Source of the DNA: Ligustrum vulgare
Taxonomy: Eukaryota; Streptophyta; Magnoliopsida; Lamiales; Oleaceae
Reading direction: 5' to 3'
Assembly (NCBI GenBank): GCA_963555705.1
Contig: OY743177.1
Span: forward strand, 55,696,096-55,760,095
DNA: 64,000 bases
The position numbers and the translations under genes were made by a program. The notes beneath the pieces are model-generated. The model searched no databases and had not been told where the DNA came from. It was given only the letters and a program-made list of their open reading frames with translations. Positions 19,207-29,074 of this stretch are shown piece by piece. Position 1 is the stretch's first letter, and the number at the start of each line of letters is the position of its first letter.

Positions 19207-19379
19207 ATCAGGGATCGGAAATAGATCTCTAAATGCATTCATTCATTTTTTTTTGTCATAGCTATCATATTTATTTCTGACTGCTCATGACTCGTTTTGC
19301 CAACTGTTTCCCTCTTCAATTAATGTGTGGAGGTAAATAATGTTAAGTCAGATGGTTGACACGTGACGTGTTCAAAGCA

Positions 19380-21423
19380 AAATGTTGATATTCAAAAAAT
19401 TTCTCGCCATTTTTTGCCTATATATATGTGGTCCCTATCTTCCATTTCATTTTACTTTGCGAAATTTTCTGAGAGACCAGAGAACACCTCGAGCAAGTAG
19501 CATGATTCATCCCCTCAGCAAAAGTAGCACATTAGGTAAGCTCGACATTTCCCGACCTCTTTATTTAAATAACTTATTTTTCAAAAAATATGGTAAGGCA
19601 AGTGACCGTAGGGGGCCTTAGGGAAGTATAGGATCTGGACGAGCCATTAGAGGTCGAGCACTAGGTTTTTACCAGCTTCCACTTCCCCGGGATGAGGAAT
19701 CGGGCAGTGAGGAGGGTGTAGAAGATTACCCAGATTTGGGTAGAGGACCGAGTGAGGTCGACCTTGAGCTCCCAACTTTTAATAGTAGGATGAAGGAGTA
19801 TATAGTCGAGGCTGACATGAGGAAATTGGGGCTGTCCGAGGGGTACATAGCACGGGTTCATGAAGAGGACGATGTGTCATACCATTGCTGGGAAGGGGAG
19901 ATGGTAGTGTTCCATGATGCCCTTGTTGCTGGGTTTAGGCCTCCCCTTCATCATTTTTTATTGACTTTCTCCTGACTGGGAGCATAGTGTCGGGTCAGCT
20001 CACCCCCAATGGATGGAGGATCTTGATGTATTTTTTTGTTTTATGTAGGAGTTTAGGGATTGAGCTTATAGTAGATTTGTGTAAATGTCTTTTAGATGTA
20101 AAATACCTACCTTGGTGCAACTGTTTTGTATATTTAAGCGGGAACGGGAGAACATATTTTTATTGACCTTTAGAAGGCCAAACCTAGATAGCTTTAATAG
20201 GATGGGAAATAAGAGTGAGGAGGAGATGGCCGACCTTCTTACCAATGTTGTTAGAATATGTGACTTTGGCCTTTTGGGCGAGGTGGCATTTGATTTGACG
20301 ACCGTTGAGATATTGAGTCAGGCCAGTCTTGACTTATAGCTCGATAGGCCCCCGCCTTATAAATTAAGTAATATGTACTTAACTTTTGCAATTTTCATAT
20401 TTTTTGGTTTTCGCTTCATTTTCTCATTTTCTTCCTCTTCCCTTTTTATATTCTGAAGAAATGGCGTTTGATGGGGGACCGACTACGGAAGGCGGCAGAG
20501 GAAAGGGCACGGAATGCAGCCCAGAAAAGGAAAGATAATGGGGTCATGCGACGTCGATACCAGAAGAGGCCTCACAAAGACCAATTAGGCGTTGTGGAGA
20601 CCTCTAGGAGGAACATGGAAGCTCCCCTCCAGAGGGAAAGTGGTCGGGATACTCGACGTCCTCCACCCCGGGAAGAACCCATGCATGTCTCACCCACACC
20701 TGAGGCAGTTCTTGAGGGCCCTACCCTAGCCGACCTTAGGGAGAAGTTGGAAGAAGGCCTCCATCCCGGCCTACTGGAGAAATACACTGAGGAAGTGGCG
20801 CCCAAACAAGGGGTTGACCACTTCATGAACGCGGCCGTCAAGGTATATTTTGGCCTTCACTCTTATCATGTTTATACTTTGATAATTTTTTTGAAGGCGT
20901 TAAATAAACCTACAGTTGATCAGTATAGGCCGAGGACTAATCAACCAAGGCGTCAAGCATGGCGAGATGTGAAACCAGCTCATTCACTCCGTGCAATATG
21001 AGGCCACAAAGACACGAACTACTGAGGAGAAACTTGCTAGGGTCGAATCCGACCTACTGCTGATGACCCAAGAGCGGGACCTTGCTCGAGAGGAGAACTC
21101 CAAGCTTGTTGACGACCTTCGTCGTGCTCGAGAAGAGACGGATAATGCCAAGGTTGAGGCTGTTGAGGCTTTCAAGAGGTCGGAAGAGTACGACCTTGCT
21201 TTGGGAAATTACACCTTGGAGCCATATTCCCAAGGTATGAAACAAGCCCGTGCTTGGATTTGTCTTCACCTACCCGATCTTGATACCAGCCCGCTTGCCC
21301 AATTTATCTCAGGAGCGGAAAATCTTGATCTGACCCATTCATGGAGGAAGATGAGGGAGAGGCAACCTCTGATGAAGGAGGGAAGGCAAGTCACCCTGAC
21401 CTCCAGTAGTGAAGCCTATTAGT
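19380..21423 (+). pseudogene. Antisense ORF (aORF) of the Tat element
   Basis: Plus-strand coding region inside a minus-strand element. A broken N-terminal part (to 19975) contains LGLSEGYIARVHEEDD and GFRPPLHHFLLTFS, the pattern of the putative gypsy-type transposon domain found in plant aORFs. A weaker middle part spans 20040-20340. Two longer frames follow, 20468-21001 (Arg/Glu/Pro-rich) and 20991-21422 (a Glu/Arg/Leu coiled coil). Tat retrotransposons of several plants carry such an extra antisense ORF between integrase and the 3' LTR; its function is unknown. Stops and frame changes show that it is not intact. Confidence 0.7.
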
Positions 21424-22076
21424 AAATTTTTGATGTAAAAGCCCCGTGTATGCCTCATGAACTACTTCTAATAATTTTTGACTATGAATGAATTTGCAAG
21501 TTTTTTACCAAGCCCGTGATTTTTCCTTGCGCATTTTACTCACAAGTTATTCATAGGATTTAGTATACAAGCTGATTTTGTTAGAGTTTACGTATGAGAG
21601 GGTCAAGTCTCTAACCTCATGCCTTGAAGGCAATGTGGTCGAGCATTATGGTCGACCTTGTGAATTTTTCACAAGAAAGGAGTCAAGCTTTTGACTCTGA
21701 TTCTTAGAAGTTGTTTGTAAGGTTGGGCATATATGCCGACCCTGTAAATTTTTTGTACTAAGAAGGTACAAGCTCTTGACTTAGTGTAAATGTAGGAAAT
21801 AATTGGTCGACCTCGTTAAATTTTGCATAAAGAAGGGCTCTACCTTTTGACTGTATAGATAATAGGTCGGGAACATAGGCCGATCTTATAACTCTTCTTT
21901 GGGAAGCAATTAGTAAGATCGGGATTGATGGTCGGCCTTGTAAATTTCTTGTAGTGGAATTGTTTGTAGAAAATAATTTGTAACATCTTGCTATATGAGA
22001 CATTGTAAATTATTTACAAGGAAATAATTTGTAATGCCTTGTCATATAAGACATTGTAAATTATTTGTAAGGAAAT
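21424..22076. repeat. Tandem-repeat-rich 3' region of the Tat element
   Basis: No gene. Degenerate units with GGTCGACC or GGTCGG, a run ending TTGTAAATTT and AAGAAGG recur about every 110-130 bp. At 21970-22076 a shorter unit ending GACATTGTAAATTATTT is duplicated next to the Tekay insertion point. Confidence 0.65.
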
Positions 22077-24366
22077 TGTAATGCCCCGAGTTCCGTGAAA
22101 CCCGAAATACCACTTCGTTCTTTAAAAACTAACTTCGAATACAATTTATTGCGAAAAATAATTAAATCTCAAACATCACATTTATTGATTATAAATTTTG
22201 ACGAAAATTCAAATAAAATAAATAACTTGGTGAAATTCATGAAATTCTAAGTTCCAACACAATGAAGTAATGGAGTTCGTAAAACACAACTTTAAAATAA
22301 TTTCTAACAATGGTTTGCCATTTCTGCCCATCATTCGCCACCGTCTCCAAAATCTGCAAAACTTGTTAAAATAACGGGGTGATCATTTCAAACGAAATAC
22401 TTAGTAGACTCATCTCCAATAATTAATTTACAGAATAATTGAACACGAAATTTGCATATAATACAGTGACATTCTCAAACTCTCATCATAAGCATCACAT
22501 AAGGAGTGCAACTGAACATATTCTCGTCTCATGTAATAAAGCATATAAGTTATGACATGCATAACATAATTTCTCAATTTATCTCATCAGAGATATTCTC
22601 GTCTCTTCTCATGTAATTAAACATATAAATCACGTAAATCCACATAAAACACATGCAATTAGAATCTAAACTAATTAGTGAGGGCGAGTCTACCTCAGAT
22701 ATAACGGGTTCACAAAAAAAGTGGAGTGAGAATGTACGTCAATCTCTTAATTCATCAATTGCTTCGTCTAGCCAAAAAAAAAAAAAAATTAAAATGATTT
22801 AGGATTTCAAAATTAAAGATTAAAGTGACGAAAAATAAAATATAATGATTGAAATGGAATTTTAAGGAAAACTGAAATTAAAAGTTTAGGGACTGAATTA
22901 GGCTTTTTCGAAAATAATGGGGTTGATTGCAGGAGTTAAGGATTGTAGGGACTGATTTGTCAAGTACTGAAATCTTTGAAACTGAATAACATTGTAAATT
23001 AAGAGGAGCTGGAATTAAAACGTTTTAAAAATGAAATGACTAAACAATATTTATTCAGAAATTTGGGATTTAGAAAGCAATTTTTCAAAACTAAACAAGA
23101 TATAAACTTATCTCTCTCTCTAAAATCAACAGAGAGAAGAGACAAGGCGGAGGGGAGCTGGGGAGGGGCTCCTCCCCTCTCTCCGATTCACATCTTCGGG
23201 TGAAAAACCCGGCGTTGGCACAGTCGTCAAGTGGCGGAGGAAAGGGTGTGTGAAGAGAAGGGAGTGGGTGGCTTGGGTGCGAAAAACGAGGCTTGGGAGG
23301 TTTGGGTTGCTTTGAGTTTTTCGGCGAAGAACTCCGGCAACGAAGGTAAGTGATGGGTTCTTGGTTTATTTTGGGGGTGATTTGTGGTGTTTTAGTTGTT
23401 GGAATTCGATTAGGGCGATTTTGGGATTGTGGAAATGGATGTGCAGCAGTTTGATATGGAAGGTAGTGGAGGTGCTTAGTGGCTCGATGGTGGTGGAAGT
23501 TGGTCTCGAGGTAGAGTTTTTCTTTCTGAAATTTTGGTTGTGGATTATGGGTGTGGCAGTGGATGTGCGGTGGTTTTAGCTCAGTTTCGAGGTTTAAGGT
23601 GGTTGGGTGATGATGGTGGAGATTTGTGTTCAGTCGTGTCTCGGTGGGTAGGAGGCAGCAAACTCTGGTTGTGAAATTGATTGATGCAGTGGCTGGTTTG
23701 GCAGTTGTGAATGAACGTGTAGTTTGGGTAGAGGTATGGGTCGACGGGTTGCCTTTGGTAATGGAGTTCGAAAATTGGCTTTGATTGGGATGCAGTGTGT
23801 GTGTGTCGAGAGCTTACCCAGAAAATGTGCGTTGGTTCATTGTGGTTCGTGAACGTCTATGAGAGTGGGGGAAATATACATAGGTTGATGTTTTTATCCT
23901 TGGTAGGTTAGGGTAGATCTTTGATTAGGGAAAACTGGCAAACATCTTGGAAATAAATCCAGCTGATTAAGGAAACGAGAGTGAAGGAAGTTTCGGTTGT
24001 GTAAGGAAAACTTGGGAAAGAAGTAGTTGTTGATTTGGTTGGACCAAGAATTTATTGATTGGGTCTTTAAATGAGCTTGAATGATTGGTAATACCATTTG
24101 GGCCTAGGAAATTGGATTGAATTAAAATGGTTGAAGTTTGGACTTAAGATAATTAAGACTTGGCCTAAAAAAAATGAAGTTTTGATTTTGGAACATTTTA
24201 AATAAAGTTTGGAATTTTGACTATGATTAAAATAAATTTAAATTGCACTTAATAATTGGACAGCCGAATATTTTTTTAAATAAAATGGGAGAAGTCGTAG
24301 CGACACGCTTTTAAAATAACTTAAAATATTTTATTTAAAAGTAACAAAAAAATTTCGGTCGCTACA
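22077..24366 (-). mobile_element. 3' LTR of the Tekay element
   Basis: 2290 bp. On the minus strand it starts TGTAGCGACC and ends GGGGCATTACA, matching the solo LTR at 14824-17526. The AG/CT-rich spot at 23108-23140 corresponds to the site of microsatellite expansion in that solo LTR. Confidence 0.9.
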
Positions 24367-24380
24367 ACCCTACCCCCTTG
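24367..24380 (-). promoter_or_regulatory. Polypurine tract of the Tekay element
   Basis: Minus strand reads AAGGGGGTAGGGT directly before the LTR start TGTAGC. Confidence 0.8.
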
Positions 24381-24409
24381 AAATACTTTCGTCAAATAAT
24401 TTCGTCCTC

Positions 24410-26331
24410 GAAATTTAAACTTACTTGGTCTAAAATACCTGGATACTTAGCCAAAATTTCTTCTTTTTTCTCCTAGGTAGTCTCATCGCTACCATGTCTA
24501 CCCCACTGGAGTTTGACTAGTGAAATCTCTTTATTTCTTAAGACATTGAGTTTCCTATCGATAATGCACATAGGTGTCTCCTCATAAGAGAGATTTTTCT
24601 GAATTGGGGTCGACTGAAAATTCATTACGTGACTGGAATCGTGAACATACTTTCTCAACAAGGAAATGTGAAAGACATTGTGCACCACCGAGAGGTCGGG
24701 TGGCAACGCCAAACAATAAGTCACATTACCCACTTTCTCAAATATTTCAAAAGGTCTGATAAAACGAGGCCTTAACTTTCCTCTCTTGCTGAACCTAGTA
24801 GTACCCTTCAAGGGGCTATTTTCAAAAACACTTTCCCTCCAACCTCAAACTCTAAGTCTTTTCTCCTTTGGTCAGTATAGCTTTTCTATCTGTCCTGAGC
24901 GGCTTTAATCCGCAGTCTGATTTCCTCGATAGCCTCTACAGTCCTTTCAATTAATTCTGGACCTATTAACTTCCTCTCGCCAACCTCATCCTAATATACA
25001 GGCGACCGACATCTTCGCCCATATCATGCTTTGTATGGTGCCATACCTGTAACGACCCGGGTCCCACTTAACGGGATGTCCCGACCGTTAGATGACGACG
25101 TACTGTCCCCACCGTACCAACACAAGTCTTTTCAGCATGCTTTGTCCTCACTCGCACGCTCCCCGAGAAAACTTCCCAGGAGGTCACCCATCCCAGAATT
25201 TCTCCAAGTCAAGCACGCTTAACTTTGGAGTTTCTAACGATGGACTTCCGAAAAAGAAGGTGCACCTTATTGGTATGAGTAGTACATATCATTTCTTTTG
25301 TGCTTTCTTAATCGGGGTATTACAATACCAATGGTAGCTTGAAAGCTATTGTTGTAAGCAAACCCCACCAATAACAAGTGAGTCTCCCAATTGTCGCTCA
25401 GGTCTAGAACACAGGCTCTAAGCATATACTCCAACGTCTGAATTGTACGTTCAGACTGCCCGCCCATCTGAGGATGGTAAGCAGTACTAAAATTTAATTT
25501 AGTCCCCATAGCCACGTGTAAACTCTTCCAAAATTTCGAGGTGAATTTCGGATTTCTGTTTGAAACAATAGACACAGGAACTCCGTGGAGTCGGAAGATC
25601 TCCCTAACATAAATTTGTGCTAACTGATCTACACTGAAGGTCATTGGTACTGGAAGGAAATGGGTTGACTTCGTAAGTCGGTCAACAATAACCCAGATGG
25701 CGCCATGTCCCTTCACTGATCTTGGTAAGCCTGTCACGATGTCCATGGAAATTTTCTCCCATTTCCATTTTGGAATATCCAAAGGTTTTAACAATCCTGA
25801 CGATCTCTGATGTTCCGCCTTGACCTGTTGGCAAGTCATGCGTCTTGAAACAAACTTTGCAATACACCTTTTCATGTTCCTCCACCAAAATGTAGTGCGC
25901 AAATCATGATACATCTTTATTCCTCCTGGGTGAGCTGCATATGGTGCTGAATGGGCTTCTTTCAAGATTTCATTTCTGATCTGATCATCTTTCGGTACAC
26001 AAAGGTGACCCTTGAACATAAGAGCTTTGTCAGCTACGATTTCGAAACCTATTCCCTTGCCAGTTCCAACCTCCGTTCTGATCTTTTCTAAGAATTTATC
26101 TGCTTCCTGAGCCGCCACAATTCTACTTCTCAAATCTGGCTCAACTGTCAAATTTTCCAATCTGCTAGAAGTTTGGACTGATGGGGTTCTCACTTTAATC
26201 CTCAGATTCTGAAAATCCTGAATCAATTGACCTTGCACTGTTCCCAAAGCTAATAACTGTCCAATATTCTTCCTGCTTAATGCATTTGTAACTTTATTGA
26301 CTTTACCCGGGTGGTAAAGAATGGTGCTCAT
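24410..26331 (-). pseudogene. Tekay integrase, interrupted by a Cassandra LTR
   Basis: From 26331 downwards: end of RNase H linker, His/Cys zinc-binding domain (HPGGIKMYHDL, then MTCQQVKAEH), catalytic core with SMDIVTGLP and PQMGGQSERTIQTLEYML. The usual second catalytic Asp motif reads VSNRNPKF, with Asn where Asp is expected, so the enzyme would be inactive. The core continues to the Cassandra insertion at 25324. The C-terminal part resumes at 25047 and ends at 24473-24811 with the Tekay-type tail. Several stops lie between 24812 and 25047. Confidence 0.85.
25048..25324 (-). mobile_element. Cassandra solo LTR (5S-rRNA-promoter TRIM)
   Basis: 277 bp, TG to CA, flanked by ATACC (25043-25047 and 25325-25329). 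On the minus strand the LTR starts TGTAATACCCCG and contains a 5S-rRNA-like block: AGTTAAGCGTGCTTG followed by GATGGGTGACCTCCTGGGAA (25172-25192), the box C region of the 5S gene promoter. Cassandra elements are non-autonomous TRIMs whose LTRs carry this Pol III promoter. Here it interrupts the Tekay integrase, so it inserted after that element. Confidence 0.92.
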
Positions 26332-26359
26332 AATCCTTTACCAGTTCCGACCATCAACG

Positions 26360-26644
26360 CTATCTCATGTTTAACTCCTTTTGAGTGAAGAAGTACTTGA
26401 TACTCTTATGATCAGTGTAAATTTCGCATTTACTCTCATATAAATAGTGTCTCCAGATTTTCAAAGTGTGTACCACTGCTGCAAGCTCTAGATCGTGTGT
26501 CGGGTAGTTTTTCTCAAATGGTTTCAATTGCCTTGAAGCATAAGCAATCACTTTACGCTTCTGCATTAGTACACATCCTAATCCATGTTTGGAGGCATCA
26601 TTGTAGATGACAAAACCATCCGATTCATCCGGTACTACTAACAC
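26360..26644 (-). pseudogene. Tekay RNase H
   Basis: 94 codons with the RNase H pattern: [14 protein letters not shown] (first Asp), an [16 protein letters not shown] helix with the Glu, and [11 protein letters not shown] (third Asp). Follows RT after a short frame break and precedes the integrase frame. Function in the element was removal of RNA from RNA/DNA hybrids. Confidence 0.85.
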
Positions 26645-26692
26645 AGGTGCTGAAACCAGTCTATTCTTCAGTTCTTGGAAACTTCGTTCACA

Positions 26693-27613
26693 TTAATCTG
26701 TCCACTGGAATTTCACTCCTTTTCGTGTCAATTGAGTCACGGGACCTGCTATCTTAGAGAAACCCTCTATGAATCGTTGATAATATCCAGCCAATCCTAA
26801 AAACCTTCTCACATCACCAGCATTTGCTGGCGTAGTCCAATTAATTACTGTCTCCACCTTGGAAGGATCAACCTCAATGCCATTGATTGTGACGACGTGA
26901 CCCAGAAAGCTTATCTTCTCAAGCCAAAATTTACATTTCTTGAATTTTGCGTACAACTTTTCTGCTCGTAGTGACTCCAACACGATCCTTAAATGTTCTG
27001 CATGTTGTTGTGCGTCTTTGGAATAGACCAAAATATCGTCAATAAGCACAATGACGAATTTATCCAGATACTGGTGGAAAACTCGTTTCTTCAAATCCAT
27101 AAACACTGCAAGTGTGTTCGTAAGTCCGAATGGCATCACTATAAATTCATAATACCCACATCGAGTCCTAAATGCTATCTTTTGTATATCAGCAGACTTG
27201 ATTTTCAACTGGTGGTAACCAGACCTTAAGTCCATTTTCGAGAATGCAACATCTCCTTTTAGTTGATCGAACAAATCTTCGATCCTGGGAAGGGGATACT
27301 TATTCTTTATCGTTAGTTTGTTAAGCTCCCAATAGTCGATGCATATCCTCATGCTGCCATCCTTCTTCTTCTTCACAAATAGGACAGGTCATGGAGATAT
27401 ACTCATCCTAATAAAACCCTTCTCTAGTAGCTCTTCCAGCTGAACCTTTAATTCTTGCAATTTCTTGGGTGCCATGCGATACGGAGCTTTCGAAACAGGA
27501 GCAGCTCCCGACACCAAATTAATAGTAAATTTCACTTGCCTATCAAGCGGAGTGCCTAGTAGGTCGTCTGGAAAAACATCCTTGAAGTTGCATACGATTG
27601 GTACTGGCTCCAT
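26693..27613 (-). pseudogene. Tekay reverse transcriptase
   Basis: N-terminal part 27389-27613 (FKDVFPDDL, SKAPYRMAPKKLQELKVQL, EKGFIR) and main part 26693-27376 ([47 protein letters not shown]). One stop separates the parts near 27380. The catalytic Asp pair in LIDDIL is present. Open frame continues a few codons upstream to the truncation near 27685. Confidence 0.9.
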
Positions 27614-27664
27614 TTCAATTTCTTCAGAAGGATTTCCTTGAAGATTAACCAGATAACCTTGACA

Positions 27665-27995
27665 GTTTCTACAGCAACTGCTAAAAATCTAACTTGATCT
27701 CGACCTACTGGGAATGGCCCGAGTATCTCAATTCCGCACTGTGCAAATGGGTATGGGCATATAATCAAAGAGAGCTCTTCCGCTGGTTGATATAATCGAA
27801 CTGCAAACCTTTGACATTTATCACAAGTTTTCACATAGTTGAGTGTATTTTTCCTCATGGTTGGCCACTAATAACCATATCTTACCAACTTCGTTACCAG
27901 AGCTCTTGCTCCTTGGTGTTCCTTCATGAACCTCGTCCAGGCGAGGACTGCTTCTCTCGGGGTCAGACATCGAAGGTAGAGAAGCGTAAAGCTTT
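27665..27995 (-). pseudogene. Tat integrase, N-terminal part only
   Basis: Minus strand reads WPTMRKNTLNYVKTCDKCQR, the end of the zinc-binding domain, then PFAQCGIEILGPFPVGRDQV and RFLAVAVE, where the core breaks off into Tekay sequence. The region upstream (to 27995) has the expected linker with one stop. The remaining core and C-terminus are missing from the window, presumably deleted together with the 5' part of Tekay. Confidence 0.85.
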
Positions 27996-28011
27996 GATGA
28001 AATAAAGTGTT

Positions 28012-28620
28012 TTACATGATGGTGTACCTTGGAGTTCTTGATTTAATCCTCCTAGCTTCTGCTTTGTCATTTGGAAATTTTCCCAACGTCAAGAATTCAA
28101 TGATTGGGTTCATCCAATTGGGCTCATGTTCTGAAATATCCATGACAACGAGTTGTTGTGTGATGTTGGGCTCATGAAGTGTTCGCACAAACACAGTCCT
28201 TTCCAAGTTATCCAAGTTGGGAAAAGTCAGTCTTGACAGGGCGTCAACTTTGTGATTGGCGGACCTGGGTATTTCATTTATGCTACAAAATTTGAACTTC
28301 CTTTGGAAGTCCATAACCATCATTCTGTGAGATGACATCTTTTCATCTTTTGCTTAAAATGTACCATTTACGTGCTCAACCACCAATTGTGAATCGCTCA
28401 TGACCTTGACATGCTCAACCCTGAGGTGTTCAGCTGCCTGAAGCCCGGAGATTATAGCCTCATATTAAGCATTGTTATTAGTGGTCGGGAAGTCAAATCT
28501 GACTAGGCATTGAATCTCCATCATGCCATCATCCTTCCTTAGTATGATTCTGGCCGCCGAGCCCACGACATTCAATGCTCCATCAACTTGCAAAGTCCAA
28601 GTGTCATCTTTCCTGGCATG
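28012..28620 (-). pseudogene. Archaeal-type second RNase H (aRH) of the Tat element
   Basis: Minus strand shows TWTLQVDGALNVVGSAARII, an RFDFPTTNN motif followed by a stop where Glu is expected, then EAIISGLQAAEHLRVEHVKV, MSDSQLVVEHVNG and NHKVDALSRLTF. This is the plant aRH domain acquired by Tat retrotransposons, located between the retroviral RNase H and integrase. Two in-frame stops break it. Confidence 0.8.
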
Positions 28621-28622
28621 AC

Positions 28623-29051
28623 CTATAGGCCTCTGACTCTGTGGTCTTGGAGCGAGTTCGCGACGAAGTTTGCCAAGACCTGTACTTTTATAGAAGGTTG
28701 AGGCTTAAATACAATATCATATTCCCCAAGTTGGATTGACCACTTGAGTAGACGACCAGAGATGTCTGACTTTTGCAAGATCTGCTTCAGAGGTTGGTTT
28801 GTAAGGACTGTTATGGCATGGGCTTGGAAGTAAGGTCTCAATTTTCTTGCTGCTGTGACTAGCGCAAGTGCGAGCTGTTCTACCAGCGTGTGTCGAGTTT
28901 CTGCATCTAGCATAATCTTGCTAACATAGTAGACTAGAAGTTGGATCTTCCCTTCCTCTTTAACCAAAACGGCACTTACTGCATGATCTGAAACTGCTAA
29001 ATATAGAAGAAGATCGTCTCCCGGATTCAGTTTTACCAGTATTGGGGGCAT
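28623..29051 (-). pseudogene. Tat retroviral-type RNase H
   Basis: 142 codons: YLAVSDHAVSAVLVKEE (the first Asp present), YYVSKIMLDAETRHTLVEQL with the Glu, VLTNQPLKQILQ (Asn replacing the usual Asp), and LLKWSIQLGEYDIVFKPQ. Continuous with RT upstream after one stop at about 29090. The Asn at the third acidic position would impair activity. Confidence 0.8.
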
Positions 29052-29074
29052 TCCTAAGTATTCCTTGAGTTTCT

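Larger units (their letters stand above)
22077..27685 (-). mobile_element. 5'-truncated Tekay-lineage (chromovirus-type) Ty3/gypsy element
   Basis: On the minus strand the element starts abruptly near 27685 just upstream of RT and continues through RT, RNase H, integrase and a C-terminal region to a full 3' LTR (24366-22077). Its 5' LTR, gag and protease are missing. The integrase tail with PRFIRPFEIFEKVG and VVHNVFHISLLRKYV is characteristic of the Tekay/Del clade. It lies inside the Tat element; no matching target duplication is seen at the truncated end, so a deletion removed its 5' half together with most of the Tat integrase. Confidence 0.9.

Noticed and set aside
20468..21422. A host gene inside the Tat element
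   Set aside because: Position between PPT and integrase, orientation and coiled-coil/gypsy-domain content fit the element's own antisense ORF better than a captured host gene.
25171..25233. A functional 5S rRNA gene
   Set aside because: Only part of the 5S sequence is present, with many changes, and it is enclosed in a TG...CA LTR with TSD. It is the promoter domain of Cassandra.
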